From: Hankyongella sp964404985
GTDB lineage: Bacteria; Pseudomonadota; Alphaproteobacteria; Sphingomonadales; Sphingomonadaceae
NCBI GenBank assembly: GCA_964404985.1
Contig: CAYOMD010000022.1
Coordinates: 1-48,017, forward strand
DNA length: 48,017 nucleotides
Direction: 5' to 3'
Positions 42,001 through 48,017 of the stretch are shown piece after piece. Both the position numbers and the translations under genes were made by a program. The notes beneath the pieces were generated by a model. It was not told the origin of the DNA. It saw only the letters and a list, made by a program, of their open reading frames with translations, and did not search any database. Position 1 is the first letter of the stretch; each line of letters starts with the position of its first letter.

Positions 42001-43195
42001 CGATCGCCTCCGCCGGATCCACCTTGATCCCAGCCTGGATGGCCAGAAAGCTGGCCACTGTGCAGATCAGCATCACCGCCAAGAAGCCCAGTATCGAATC
42101 CGATGGCAGCAGCAGAACATATTTGGGGAAGAAGGGCGCCCACAGGCTCGCAGCAATCTTGCCGACGATGAAGCCGATCAGTCCCAACCCCAGCGCCTGT
42201 TGCAAGATCATCCACGAGATCGTTCGATTGCGCGTGCCGATCAGTTTCAGCACGGCAATTTCGCGGATTTTTCCGATTGTCATGGTATAGATGATGAACG
42301 CCACGATGGCTGCGCTCACGATCGAAAGGATGACCAGAAACATTGCGATCTGCCGGGCCGAGTTGGCAATCAGTTTCTGGACAAGGATCTCTTCCATTTG
42401 GGCGCGCGTATAGACCGTGAGGCGTTGCCAACGGCGGATTGCGGCGGCGACTTCATCGGGATCGGCATCCGGTGTGATGGTGACCAGAATGGCATTGACG
42501 TTGCTATTGCCCGACTGAACGGCGTTTACAGCTTGCGCAACCGCCGGATTGCCCGGCGGGTTCAGTTGGGGATTGGCAGCCGTGCGCGCCCTCTGACGGA
42601 CAATGGCGTCGCTGTCCTTCTGGAACTGGGCGGCCTGGGCATCCTTTAGCGACAGGAACAACATCGGGTCGCCGCCCGATGACACCATCCGGCTGGTCAA
42701 CCCGACGATGGTGTAGAAGTTGCGGCGCACTTTGACGCGATCCCCAATTGCGAAGCCGGTCTTCACATCGGCCACAGCTTCATAGTGGCCACGCACGATC
42801 TGGCGTCCGGAGATCAAATGGGTGGGTTGGCCGGGCAGTCCCGGCTCGCCCATTTCCGCCCCGACGACCATTACCCGCACATCCTTGTCACCGTGCGCAA
42901 TCTGCATGGTGAGGTAAGTTACGCCCGCGGCTTGGGCGACACCGCGCATCGCCTGGATCGGGCGTTCGCTGTCTTCGGTCAGGCTGGACGGTTCGGCATA
43001 GGGACCGAGCGTGTCCTTCTGCACGACCCACAGGTCGGCTCGGCTATTGTCCAGCAAGGCCTGCGCATCATCGACCATGCCGCGATAGACGCCCGCCATC
43101 GACAAGGTGACACCGATCAACAAACCCAGTCCTACACCGGTAAGAACGAATTTGCCCCAGCCATGCAGGATATCGCGCCCCGCTAGGCTGATCAT
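41993..43195 (-). CDS. FtsX/DevC-like ABC transporter permease
   Basis: A 400-residue permease with one N-terminal membrane segment (about residues 15-37), a large periplasmic domain (about 40-265) and three C-terminal segments (about 275-300, 330-352, 365-388), the four-segment FtsX-type topology. The start MISLAGRDILHGWGKFVLTGVGLGLLIGV and the segment MTIGKIREIAVLKLIGTRNRTI match DevC/MacB-like exporters. The predicted complex joins the periplasmic adaptor encoded immediately upstream and the ATPase downstream (overlaps 4 and 8 bp), and presumably an outer-membrane TolC-like partner encoded elsewhere. Confidence 0.88.
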   Translation of the reverse strand: MISLAGRDILHGWGKFVLTGVGLGLLIGVTLSMAGVYRGMVDDAQALLDNSRADLWVVQKDTLGPYAEPSSLTEDSERPIQAMRGVAQAAGVTYLTMQIAHGDKDVRVMVVGAEMGEPGLPGQPTHLISGRQIVRGHYEAVADVKTGFAIGDRVKVRRNFYTIVGLTSRMVSSGGDPMLFLSLKDAQAAQFQKDSDAIVRQRARTAANPQLNPPGNPAVAQAVNAVQSGNSNVNAILVTITPDADPDEVAAAIRRWQRLTVYTRAQMEEILVQKLIANSARQIAMFLVILSIVSAAIVAFIIYTMTIGKIREIAVLKLIGTRNRTISWMILQQALGLGLIGFIVGKIAASLWAPFFPKYVLLLPSDSILGFLAVMLICTVASFLAIQAGIKVDPAEAIGG

Positions 43196-44373
43196 GGCAG
43201 TGCGTCGACAATGCTGAATCGGCTGCTAGCCGATAGCGCCCGCGCGCTGTGAATTACTATGTCCTCGCCCCGGGTGAGGCCATGCAGCACCTGCACCCAG
43301 CCTTCCAGATTCTGAGCGCCCAGCCTGACGGGCGCGAAGACAAGATCGCCGTCACGGACCACCCAAACGCCAACCTGCCCATCAATCCGGTGTACAGCTG
43401 CATTAGGTATGGCCAGTGATCGTGCCTGTGCCGGCAGGGCCACGGTTACCTCGGCCAATTCACCGATTGCGGGCAATCCGCCGGTTATAGTGAACCGTGC
43501 CTTGGCCAGCACTTCCTCCGTCAACGCATCTGCCATCGGTTCAACGCGTTCGATTATGCCGGAAAGGGGAGCATCCGGCCTCGATCGCAAAGCAATCCGC
43601 ACCTGCTGGCCCGCTGCCAGACCAGCCGATTGGGTCTGGTCGAAGCGTACGTTGATCCACAATTGCGATGGATCGATAATCTCAATCACAGCCTGACCGG
43701 CCACTACGGTTGTGCCGGGTTCCACAGCTCTGCGCACCACCAGCCCAGCGTGCGGTGCGACAAGGCGCAGGTTGGCACGTTGCTCCACCAACGCCGATCG
43801 TTCAGCGCCCAGACGTCCCCGATCCATTGTGGCAGCACTGCGATTGGCCTGCGCCGCCGCAAGTCCTGCCTGCGCAGCAGCCAGTTCCTGACGGCGTTGA
43901 TCAACCATCGCATCGGTGACCCAGCCACCCCGTTTCAGCTCTTCCGTCCGTGCGGCCACGGATCGGGCGAGAACGACCCGGGCGTTCGCATCCGCAATCT
44001 GAGCTACTGCGGCCTGTTCCAGCGCGGCTGACCGCGCAGTCCCGCCAGCCGCTGCATCGATGCGCTGGTCGAGGTCGATTGGATCGATTTGTGCCAGCAA
44101 TTGCCCTGCGACTACTATGTCGCCCACATCCACGGCGACCATTGTCACCCGGCCCGCAGCGGTTGGCCCAACTTTCTGGGTGTAGCGCGCCTCGACGGTG
44201 CCGATGCCGAACATGGCCGGGGCAATGCTGCGCTCCTCTACTTGCGCGATCGTCACATTGACCGGGGCAAGCGGGCCAGAGCGGAATGCCACCCAGGCAA
44301 AGAGCAGCAGAAGTGGCGCTAACACGGCCAGCAATGTCCAGCCGCGGCGGCTCATGGTGAATGGCAAAGTCAT
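43192..44373 (-). CDS. Periplasmic membrane-fusion (adaptor) protein, HlyD/RND type
   Basis: A 393-residue adaptor anchored by an N-terminal membrane segment (about 12-28, WTLLAVLAPLLLLFAWV). It has a barrel-sandwich hybrid (biotinyl-lipoyl-like halves around VGPTAAGRVTMVAVDVGDIVVAGQLLAQID and LRLVAPHAGLVVRRAVEPGTTVVAGQ), an alpha-helical hairpin (about 95-175) and beta-barrel domains. These proteins link an inner-membrane exporter to TolC-like channels. It overlaps the TetR gene by 4 bp at its start and the permease by 4 bp at its end, so expression is tightly coupled. Partner: the adjacent FtsX-like permease rather than an RND pump. Confidence 0.9.
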   Translation of the reverse strand: MTLPFTMSRRGWTLLAVLAPLLLLFAWVAFRSGPLAPVNVTIAQVEERSIAPAMFGIGTVEARYTQKVGPTAAGRVTMVAVDVGDIVVAGQLLAQIDPIDLDQRIDAAAGGTARSAALEQAAVAQIADANARVVLARSVAARTEELKRGGWVTDAMVDQRRQELAAAQAGLAAAQANRSAATMDRGRLGAERSALVEQRANLRLVAPHAGLVVRRAVEPGTTVVAGQAVIEIIDPSQLWINVRFDQTQSAGLAAGQQVRIALRSRPDAPLSGIIERVEPMADALTEEVLAKARFTITGGLPAIGELAEVTVALPAQARSLAIPNAAVHRIDGQVGVWVVRDGDLVFAPVRLGAQNLEGWVQVLHGLTRGEDIVIHSARALSASSRFSIVDALP

Positions 44374-44966
44374 TTGGCCACTCCCAGTCCATCACAAAAG
44401 AGGTCGAATAGCCTCCCCGAAACGGCGGGCATCGTGGTGAAATCACTGGCTGCCATTGCTTGCATGGCCAGCCCTTGCACCATGCCAAGGAACATTGTGG
44501 CCGCAGCGGGGATGTCGACCGTCTCGGCGATAAGCGATTGCGCTTTTGCTTCAGTCAGCAGGTTCGTCACACGTTCGCGATACGCGGCCATCAGTGCGCG
44601 CACGCTCATCTTGCCCAGCGCGTCGCCATCCCGCTGCAATTCGCCAAACAATATTCGGGGCACGCCGGGGTGGGTCACGACGAAATCGATATGCGTGGCA
44701 AACATGGCACGCAGCCGTTCAATTGGCGTCACCCCTGTAACGGCATCAAAGCGCGCGAGCAGCGTGGTGGCAGTCCAGTCCATCACTGCAGTCCAAATCG
44801 CTTGCTTGTCGGCAAAATGGCGGAAAAGTGCGCCCTGCGTCACGTCCATCTGCGCTGCAATCTGCGCAGTCGTAATGTCCGCCGGATTGGTGGCTGCTGC
44901 CAAGCCAATCACCGTTTCAACAGTGGCGGCACGGCGTGCATCGGCGGAGAGTTTGGTGCGGGGCAT
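44370..44966 (-). CDS. TetR family transcriptional regulator
   Basis: A 198-residue repressor with the N-terminal HTH of the TetR family (about residues 12-58: RRAATVETVIGLAAATNPADITTAQIAAQMDVTQGALFRHFADKQAIW in pieces, including the ALFRHF recognition helix). The C-terminal ligand domain is helical. It leads the minus-strand exporter operon (overlapping the adaptor gene by 4 bp) and diverges from the SAM methyltransferase gene. A near-perfect 16-bp palindrome at 44986-45001, 19 bp upstream of its start, is the probable autoregulatory operator. Ligand unknown, probably the exporter substrate or a metal-related signal. Confidence 0.92.
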   Translation of the reverse strand: MPRTKLSADARRAATVETVIGLAAATNPADITTAQIAAQMDVTQGALFRHFADKQAIWTAVMDWTATTLLARFDAVTGVTPIERLRAMFATHIDFVVTHPGVPRILFGELQRDGDALGKMSVRALMAAYRERVTNLLTEAKAQSLIAETVDIPAAATMFLGMVQGLAMQAMAASDFTTMPAVSGRLFDLFCDGLGVAK

Positions 44967-44985
44967 CTGACCACCTTGCGCTTTT

Positions 44986-45001
44986 GTGAGTAATTAGTCA
45001 C
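44986..45001. promoter_or_regulatory. Candidate TetR operator
   Basis: GTGAGTAATTAGTCAC is a near-palindrome (14 of 16 bases symmetric) around a TAATTA core, placed 19 bp from the TetR start and 57 bp from the divergent methyltransferase start, the expected location for an autorepressed divergent operator. The core would also overlap a possible promoter -10 region. Confidence 0.6.
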
Positions 45002-45058
45002 TACCTTTTATGGCGAATTCTGGCCTATGGTTCTGTAATCTTGTGAGAGGGAAGCGGC

Positions 45059-45925
45059 ATGACGAAACAGTCGGGTGATAAAACCAGCACGATCAAGGGC
45101 GAAGATTGGGCCGGGGAAATGGGCACCAAGTGGCTAGCCAATCTTGCGCGGTTTGAAGGGATGATCGCACCCATAGGTGCAGCTCTACTAGCCCGCGCTG
45201 ATTTTCAGCCTGTTGAGCGTGTGCTGGATATTGGCTGCGGCGGTGGGGGCACAACCATTGCCATTGCCAATGCGGTGGCTCCCGGGGGTGAGGTGTTGGG
45301 TATTGATATTTCGCCTGACCTCACTGCGGCGTCGACAAAGCGGGCGAGCGACGCCGGTGTTGGCAATATCCGCTTCATCTGTGCGGATGCCAGCAATGTA
45401 CAACTGCCGGATGCGCCATTCGATCGTCTCTTTTCGCGCTTCGGCAGCATGTTCTTTGCTGAGCCGCATCAGGCTTTTGCAAACCTGCGCAGCCTTTTGC
45501 GGCCCGGTGCGCGTATCGATCTCGCAGTTTGGGCTCCGCCGCGCGACAATTTGTGGATGATGGAAATGATGGGCGTTGTCCGCAGACATGTTGATATTCC
45601 ACCTGCTGTACCGCGCGCTCCAGGACCCTTCGCATTCGAGGATCTGGAGTATCTGAACGAGGTGCTTGCGGCCGGTGGTTTTTCGAGTCCCGACATCATG
45701 GCCTATACAGGGCAGCAACCGGTTGGCGGCGTTGGAGCAACGGCGCAGGAAGCGGTAAGTTTCGTGTTGTCCTCCATGGCCGTCGGCAAAGCGCTGGACG
45801 AGCAAGGAACAGATGTCCGAGCTGCGGCGGAGGGTGAATTGCTGGAATTGTTCGCAAAGCACCACGTGCCGAACCAAGGGGTGATGATGCAGGGCAAGGC
45901 CTGGCTGGTGTCAGCCAAGGCTTAA
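45059..45925 (+). CDS. Class I SAM-dependent methyltransferase
   Basis: A 288-residue methyltransferase. Motif I is VLDIGCGGGGTT near residue 58, followed by VLGIDISPDLT (motif post I), FICADASNVQLPDAPFDRLFSRFGSMFF (motif II) and LRSLLRPGARIDLAVWAPP (motif III), the order of the Ubi/UbiE-like class I fold. The substrate cannot be inferred. Transcribed divergently from the tetR/exporter operon with a shared operator-like palindrome, so it may be part of the same regulon. The ATG has GAGGGAAG upstream. A strong hairpin follows the stop. Confidence 0.88.
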   Translation: MTKQSGDKTSTIKGEDWAGEMGTKWLANLARFEGMIAPIGAALLARADFQPVERVLDIGCGGGGTTIAIANAVAPGGEVLGIDISPDLTAASTKRASDAGVGNIRFICADASNVQLPDAPFDRLFSRFGSMFFAEPHQAFANLRSLLRPGARIDLAVWAPPRDNLWMMEMMGVVRRHVDIPPAVPRAPGPFAFEDLEYLNEVLAAGGFSSPDIMAYTGQQPVGGVGATAQEAVSFVLSSMAVGKALDEQGTDVRAAAEGELLELFAKHHVPNQGVMMQGKAWLVSAKA

Positions 45926-45976
45926 CTGCGCTCTCGATCAACGACCTCTCACGGGACGAATTACGCCCAGGCAGGA

Positions 45977-46002
45977 GCGGCCCCACCCGGAGGTGGGGCC
46001 GC
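45977..46002. terminator. Perfect hairpin between convergent genes
   Basis: GCGGCCCCACC (45977-45987) and GGTGGGGCCGC (45992-46002) form an 11-bp perfect stem with loop CGGA, between the convergent methyltransferase and DUF736 genes. There is no T-run on either side. Likely a bidirectional transcription stop or mRNA 3'-end stabiliser. Confidence 0.6.
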
Positions 46003-46012
46003 CAATTACGCC

Positions 46013-46333
46013 TTAGCTCGGCGGGTTCCAGATGATGACCTTCTTCGAAGGATCATCGCCTGGCGCGTTGGCGATGTTTCCATAGATGGTGCCGAATTCA
46101 GGAGCTGAGAGCGAGACCGAGACATATTCGGCGCCGGTGTTCTGCGAGAAGCGCTTCCAGCCTGCGCCCAGTTCGAAGCCGTTCTTGCGACTGACGATGC
46201 GGTAGTCGGGTTCGCTGTCCTTGGTCTTGCGGTTGTTGGGGATGATGGCGATCGGTGCCGACACGGTCAGCGTGGCGAGGTTGCCTTCGAAGCTGTCGTC
46301 AGACTTCACGGTGAGATTTGCGATGGTAGCCAT
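46013..46333 (-). CDS. DUF736 family protein (mobile-element marker)
   Basis: A 106-residue protein of the DUF736 family, small single-domain proteins found on alphaproteobacterial plasmids and integrative elements. The start MATIANLTVKSDDSFEGNLATLTV and later features (GAGWKRFSQNTGAEYVSVSL, FGTIYGNIA) are the family signature. Function is unknown. ATG 46333 is set by the family's N-terminus and by the AGGAG seven bases upstream; the frame upstream of it is the leader. Its presence marks this part of the window as mobile. Confidence 0.88.
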   Translation of the reverse strand: MATIANLTVKSDDSFEGNLATLTVSAPIAIIPNNRKTKDSEPDYRIVSRKNGFELGAGWKRFSQNTGAEYVSVSLSAPEFGTIYGNIANAPGDDPSKKVIIWNPPS

Positions 46334-46753
46334 GTCGTTTCTCCTAAAGGTGGTCGGGGACCATCCCCGATGGCGCCAAAAGAAGGGGCCGGAAGCCGCC
46401 GTCACCGCAGCGTCAGCGAAGGGCGAACCCCGCACGGGGTTGACGGTATTAGGCGTGACGAGACCCGCAGACAGGCGACAAGGAGGGGTGGTTTTCGCTC
46501 CGCCTGAAAACGAATGTCACTCGGCAATCTCCGTTTTCATCGACCAAAAGTCGGAGGCTTCCTCCCCACCGGATCACTGCATGGAGTGCAGCAGCAATCA
46601 TCCCTCGCACGCAGCAATTGGCTGATCGAGAGGCGTTGTCACCTTGGACATTCGACGGGCAACAGCGGGGGCTCCTCGCCGCATTACACAGACTGAAATG
46701 TGCAATATCAGCTCTCATATTGACTTTTGTACAGAATATAAGCATATGAAGCC
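46334..46753. other. DUF736 leader and intergenic region
   Basis: 420 bp between the divergent DUF736 and Xre genes with no convincing gene. On the DUF736 side a 7-bp hairpin TCGGGGA/TCCCCGA (46354-46370, 3-base loop) lies just upstream of the ribosome binding site, and ACCCCGCACGGGGT (46427-46440) is a perfect small dyad. The sequence between is GC-rich and could be a structured leader. The right part is AT-richer and holds the likely promoter of the Xre/RES pair. Confidence 0.5.
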
Positions 46754-46771
46754 ATGAAAGGACATGCCGCC

Positions 46772-47170
46772 ATGGGTATCCAAACTGCAGCCAAAGCGCC
46801 TGTAAAGGGACTTGATCGCAAGGATCTGACGGGGCCAGCCCTGCGCACGTTCTTCCGCATTGCCGATGCCTGGGGCCTGAAAGAGCAGGAGCAGATGCGC
46901 TTGCTCGGTCTGGAGAGCCGCTCGACCTTCCAATCCTGGAAGCGCGGCGTGGTCGCGGCGCTGCCCAAGGATGCGCTGGAGCGGATTTCCTATGTCATGG
47001 GCATCTACAAAGGCCTGCAGATCCTGTTGCCCAAGACGGCCGATGAGTGGGTGCGCAAACCCAACAAGGCGCAGGTTTTCGGCGGCGCCTCGGCGCTCGA
47101 ACGGATGATGTCAGGCAATGTCGCCGATCTCTATGTTGTGCGTCAGTATGTTGACGGGCAGCGCGGCTGA
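46772..47170 (+). CDS. Xre/DUF2384-type antitoxin of a RES system
   Basis: A 132-residue protein of the Xre/MbcA/ParS antitoxin family: an N-terminal HTH-like region (LRTFFRIADAWGLKEQEQMRLLGLESRSTFQSWKRG, about residues 25-60), a middle ERISYVMGIYKGLQILLP helix, and the C-terminal DUF2384-type domain with WVRKPNKAQVFGGASALERMMSGN (the GGxSAL-x-x-M feature) that contacts the toxin. It is 3 bp from the RES toxin gene, the standard antitoxin-first order. ATG 46772 has AGGA ten bases before it; ATG 46754 is possible. Confidence 0.88.
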   Translation: MGIQTAAKAPVKGLDRKDLTGPALRTFFRIADAWGLKEQEQMRLLGLESRSTFQSWKRGVVAALPKDALERISYVMGIYKGLQILLPKTADEWVRKPNKAQVFGGASALERMMSGNVADLYVVRQYVDGQRG

Positions 47171-47173
47171 CCC

Positions 47174-47857
47174 GTGGACATTCCCACGTCTGAAGTTCGC
47201 TGGACGCCCTGCTACCGCATCATCCCCAGCAGATTTCCCCCGATCTCGCTGTTCGAGGCGATTGCCGATCCTGCCGATCTCGAAGCGGTCTATGCCATCG
47301 AGGCGATGACCAATGACCGCCTGCGCGACGAAGCAGGCGAGCTGTCGCTCGTGCCGCCTGAAGACCGCGTGTCAGGCCCCGGATCCTCGCCGATCATGGC
47401 GGCGTTCACCCACCTCAACCCGGTCGGCGACCGCTTCACCGACGGTAGCTACGGCGTCTTCTATGCCGGACTTACACTGGCAACCGCCATCGCCGAGACC
47501 CGACATCACCGCACGCACTTCCTAAAGGCCACCGACGAACCGGCGCAGGAACTCGACATGCGGGTTTATGCCGTCGATCTCGACGCGAGCCTTCACGACA
47601 TCCGCGGGCAGCGAGAGGCGTTGTCAGCTCTGTACCATCCGAGCAGCTATGCCGTGTCGCAGGAAACCGCTCGGACCATGCGCGATGCAGGTTCGGACGG
47701 GATTGTCTATGAGAGTGTCCGCGATCCTGACGGCGAATGTGCCGCTGTGTTTCGGCCTAGACTGTTGGCAAATTGCCGACAGGAGCGGCACCTTTGCTAT
47801 GTGTGGGATGGAAGCGAAATTGGCACAGTCTACGAGAAACGGTTGCTGGATAGTTGA
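47174..47857 (+). CDS. RES domain toxin
   Basis: A 227-residue RES-domain protein; RES toxins degrade NAD+ and cause growth arrest. The family's invariant R, E and S residues are seen in RWTPCYRIIPSRFPP near the N-terminus, GVFYAGLTLATAIAETRHH (E near residue 108) and the later SSYAVSQETARTMRDAGSDGIVYESV block. A GTG start directly after the Xre stop is needed, since no ATG is at hand. Partner of the Xre/DUF2384 gene upstream. The last 160 bp of the window after it hold no gene that I can recognise. Confidence 0.88.
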   Translation: MDIPTSEVRWTPCYRIIPSRFPPISLFEAIADPADLEAVYAIEAMTNDRLRDEAGELSLVPPEDRVSGPGSSPIMAAFTHLNPVGDRFTDGSYGVFYAGLTLATAIAETRHHRTHFLKATDEPAQELDMRVYAVDLDASLHDIRGQREALSALYHPSSYAVSQETARTMRDAGSDGIVYESVRDPDGECAAVFRPRLLANCRQERHLCYVWDGSEIGTVYEKRLLDS

Positions 47858-48017
47858 AGGGCTGCCAGCATTTCACCCCAGATCAGTCGTTCCGCCGCCG
47901 CAAACTTTCCCAAAGGCTATCGTGAACTGAGTCGGTTTTCGGCTCGCTGGAAGGACAGAGTCTGGGACAATGCTGCCGTTCGACGTGCGCCGCTCAAACG
48001 GCAGGCTTCGCCGCAAC

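Larger units (their letters stand above)
34475..48017. mobile_element. Integrative element (left part), inserted at tRNA-Gly
   Basis: The tRNA-Gly 3' fragment at 34475-34519 is followed by a P4-like tyrosine integrase and then by genes typical of mobile elements: MqsA-like and HipA toxin-antitoxin parts, a TetR/efflux/TonB operon, a DUF736 gene and an Xre/RES pair. From the fragment's orientation the element should extend to the right, and the intact tRNA-Gly should lie at its far end, outside the window. The right boundary is not visible, so the end given is simply the window end. No transfer or replication genes are seen within the window; DUF736 suggests an ICE or plasmid-derived backbone. 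Confidence 0.65.

Noticed and set aside
41278..44373. A Lol lipoprotein-release system or a classic MacAB pair.
   Set aside because: The permease is a separate 400-residue FtsX-like protein without fused ATPase (unlike MacB), and a HlyD-type adaptor is present (unlike LolCDE), so a DevBCA-like exporter fits better.
46334..46435. An N-terminal extension of the DUF736 protein up to 46435.
   Set aside because: The family begins at MATIANLTV with a good ribosome binding site; the upstream frame covers hairpin-containing leader sequence.

Overview
The window looks like a chromosomal segment of an alphaproteobacterium, most likely a member of Sphingomonadales, that runs into an integrated mobile element at its right end. 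This rests on a serine palmitoyltransferase closely resembling the Sphingomonas enzyme as I remember it, a bacterial (Caulobacter-type) ceramide synthesis set, and the neighbourhood recG-sdhE-mfd-EAL-moaA-NAD kinase. No database search was possible, so the taxon is an inference.

Left region (1-6.2 kb): enolase (cut by the window edge), a secreted DUF192 protein and a double cold-shock-domain protein lie on the minus strand. They are followed on the plus strand by a molybdenum-hydroxylase maturation block: a CoxG-like SRPBCC protein, XdhC, and a fused molybdopterin-binding/nucleotidyltransferase protein. A RecX-family gene on the minus strand closes the region.

Centre-left (6.25-15 kb): eight co-directional genes form what reads as a complete ceramide assembly and export operon: fatty-acyl-AMP ligase, CerR-like reductase, dedicated acyl carrier protein, serine palmitoyltransferase, an LptF/LptG permease pair, a di-iron fatty-acid hydroxylase, and a bCerS-like acyltransferase. 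The acyl-activation pair would load a fatty acid on the ACP, Spt would make 3-ketosphinganine, the bCerS-like enzyme would N-acylate it, CerR would reduce it, and the hydroxylase could modify it. The LptFG pair may feed the product (or LPS) to the outer membrane. This is the most interesting chromosomal system here.

Centre (15-34.3 kb): housekeeping and signalling genes: a Sel1 protein, DUF502 protein, RecG, SdhE, Mfd, a REC-REC-degenerate-GGDEF protein, a degenerate-GGDEF/EAL protein, a small FlgC-like protein, MoaA, NAD kinase, a DEAD-box helicase, a diguanylate cyclase and a large DUF2339 membrane protein. Two large REP-like inverted repeats sit between the convergent mfd and GGDEF genes.

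Right region (34.5-48 kb): a 45-bp 3' fragment of a tRNA-Gly(GCC) gene marks an attachment site, followed directly by a P4-like tyrosine integrase. The element cargo comprises a cysteine-free MqsA-like HTH protein; an unusual AbiEi-like/HipA fusion kinase preceded by two dyad repeats with compensating base changes; a TetR-controlled operon with a membrane-fusion protein, DevC-like permease, ABC ATPase, DUF2946 protein and a frameshifted TonB-dependent (probably metal, perhaps copper) receptor; a SAM methyltransferase; a DUF736 gene typical of plasmids and ICEs; and an Xre/RES toxin-antitoxin pair. The element continues past the window.
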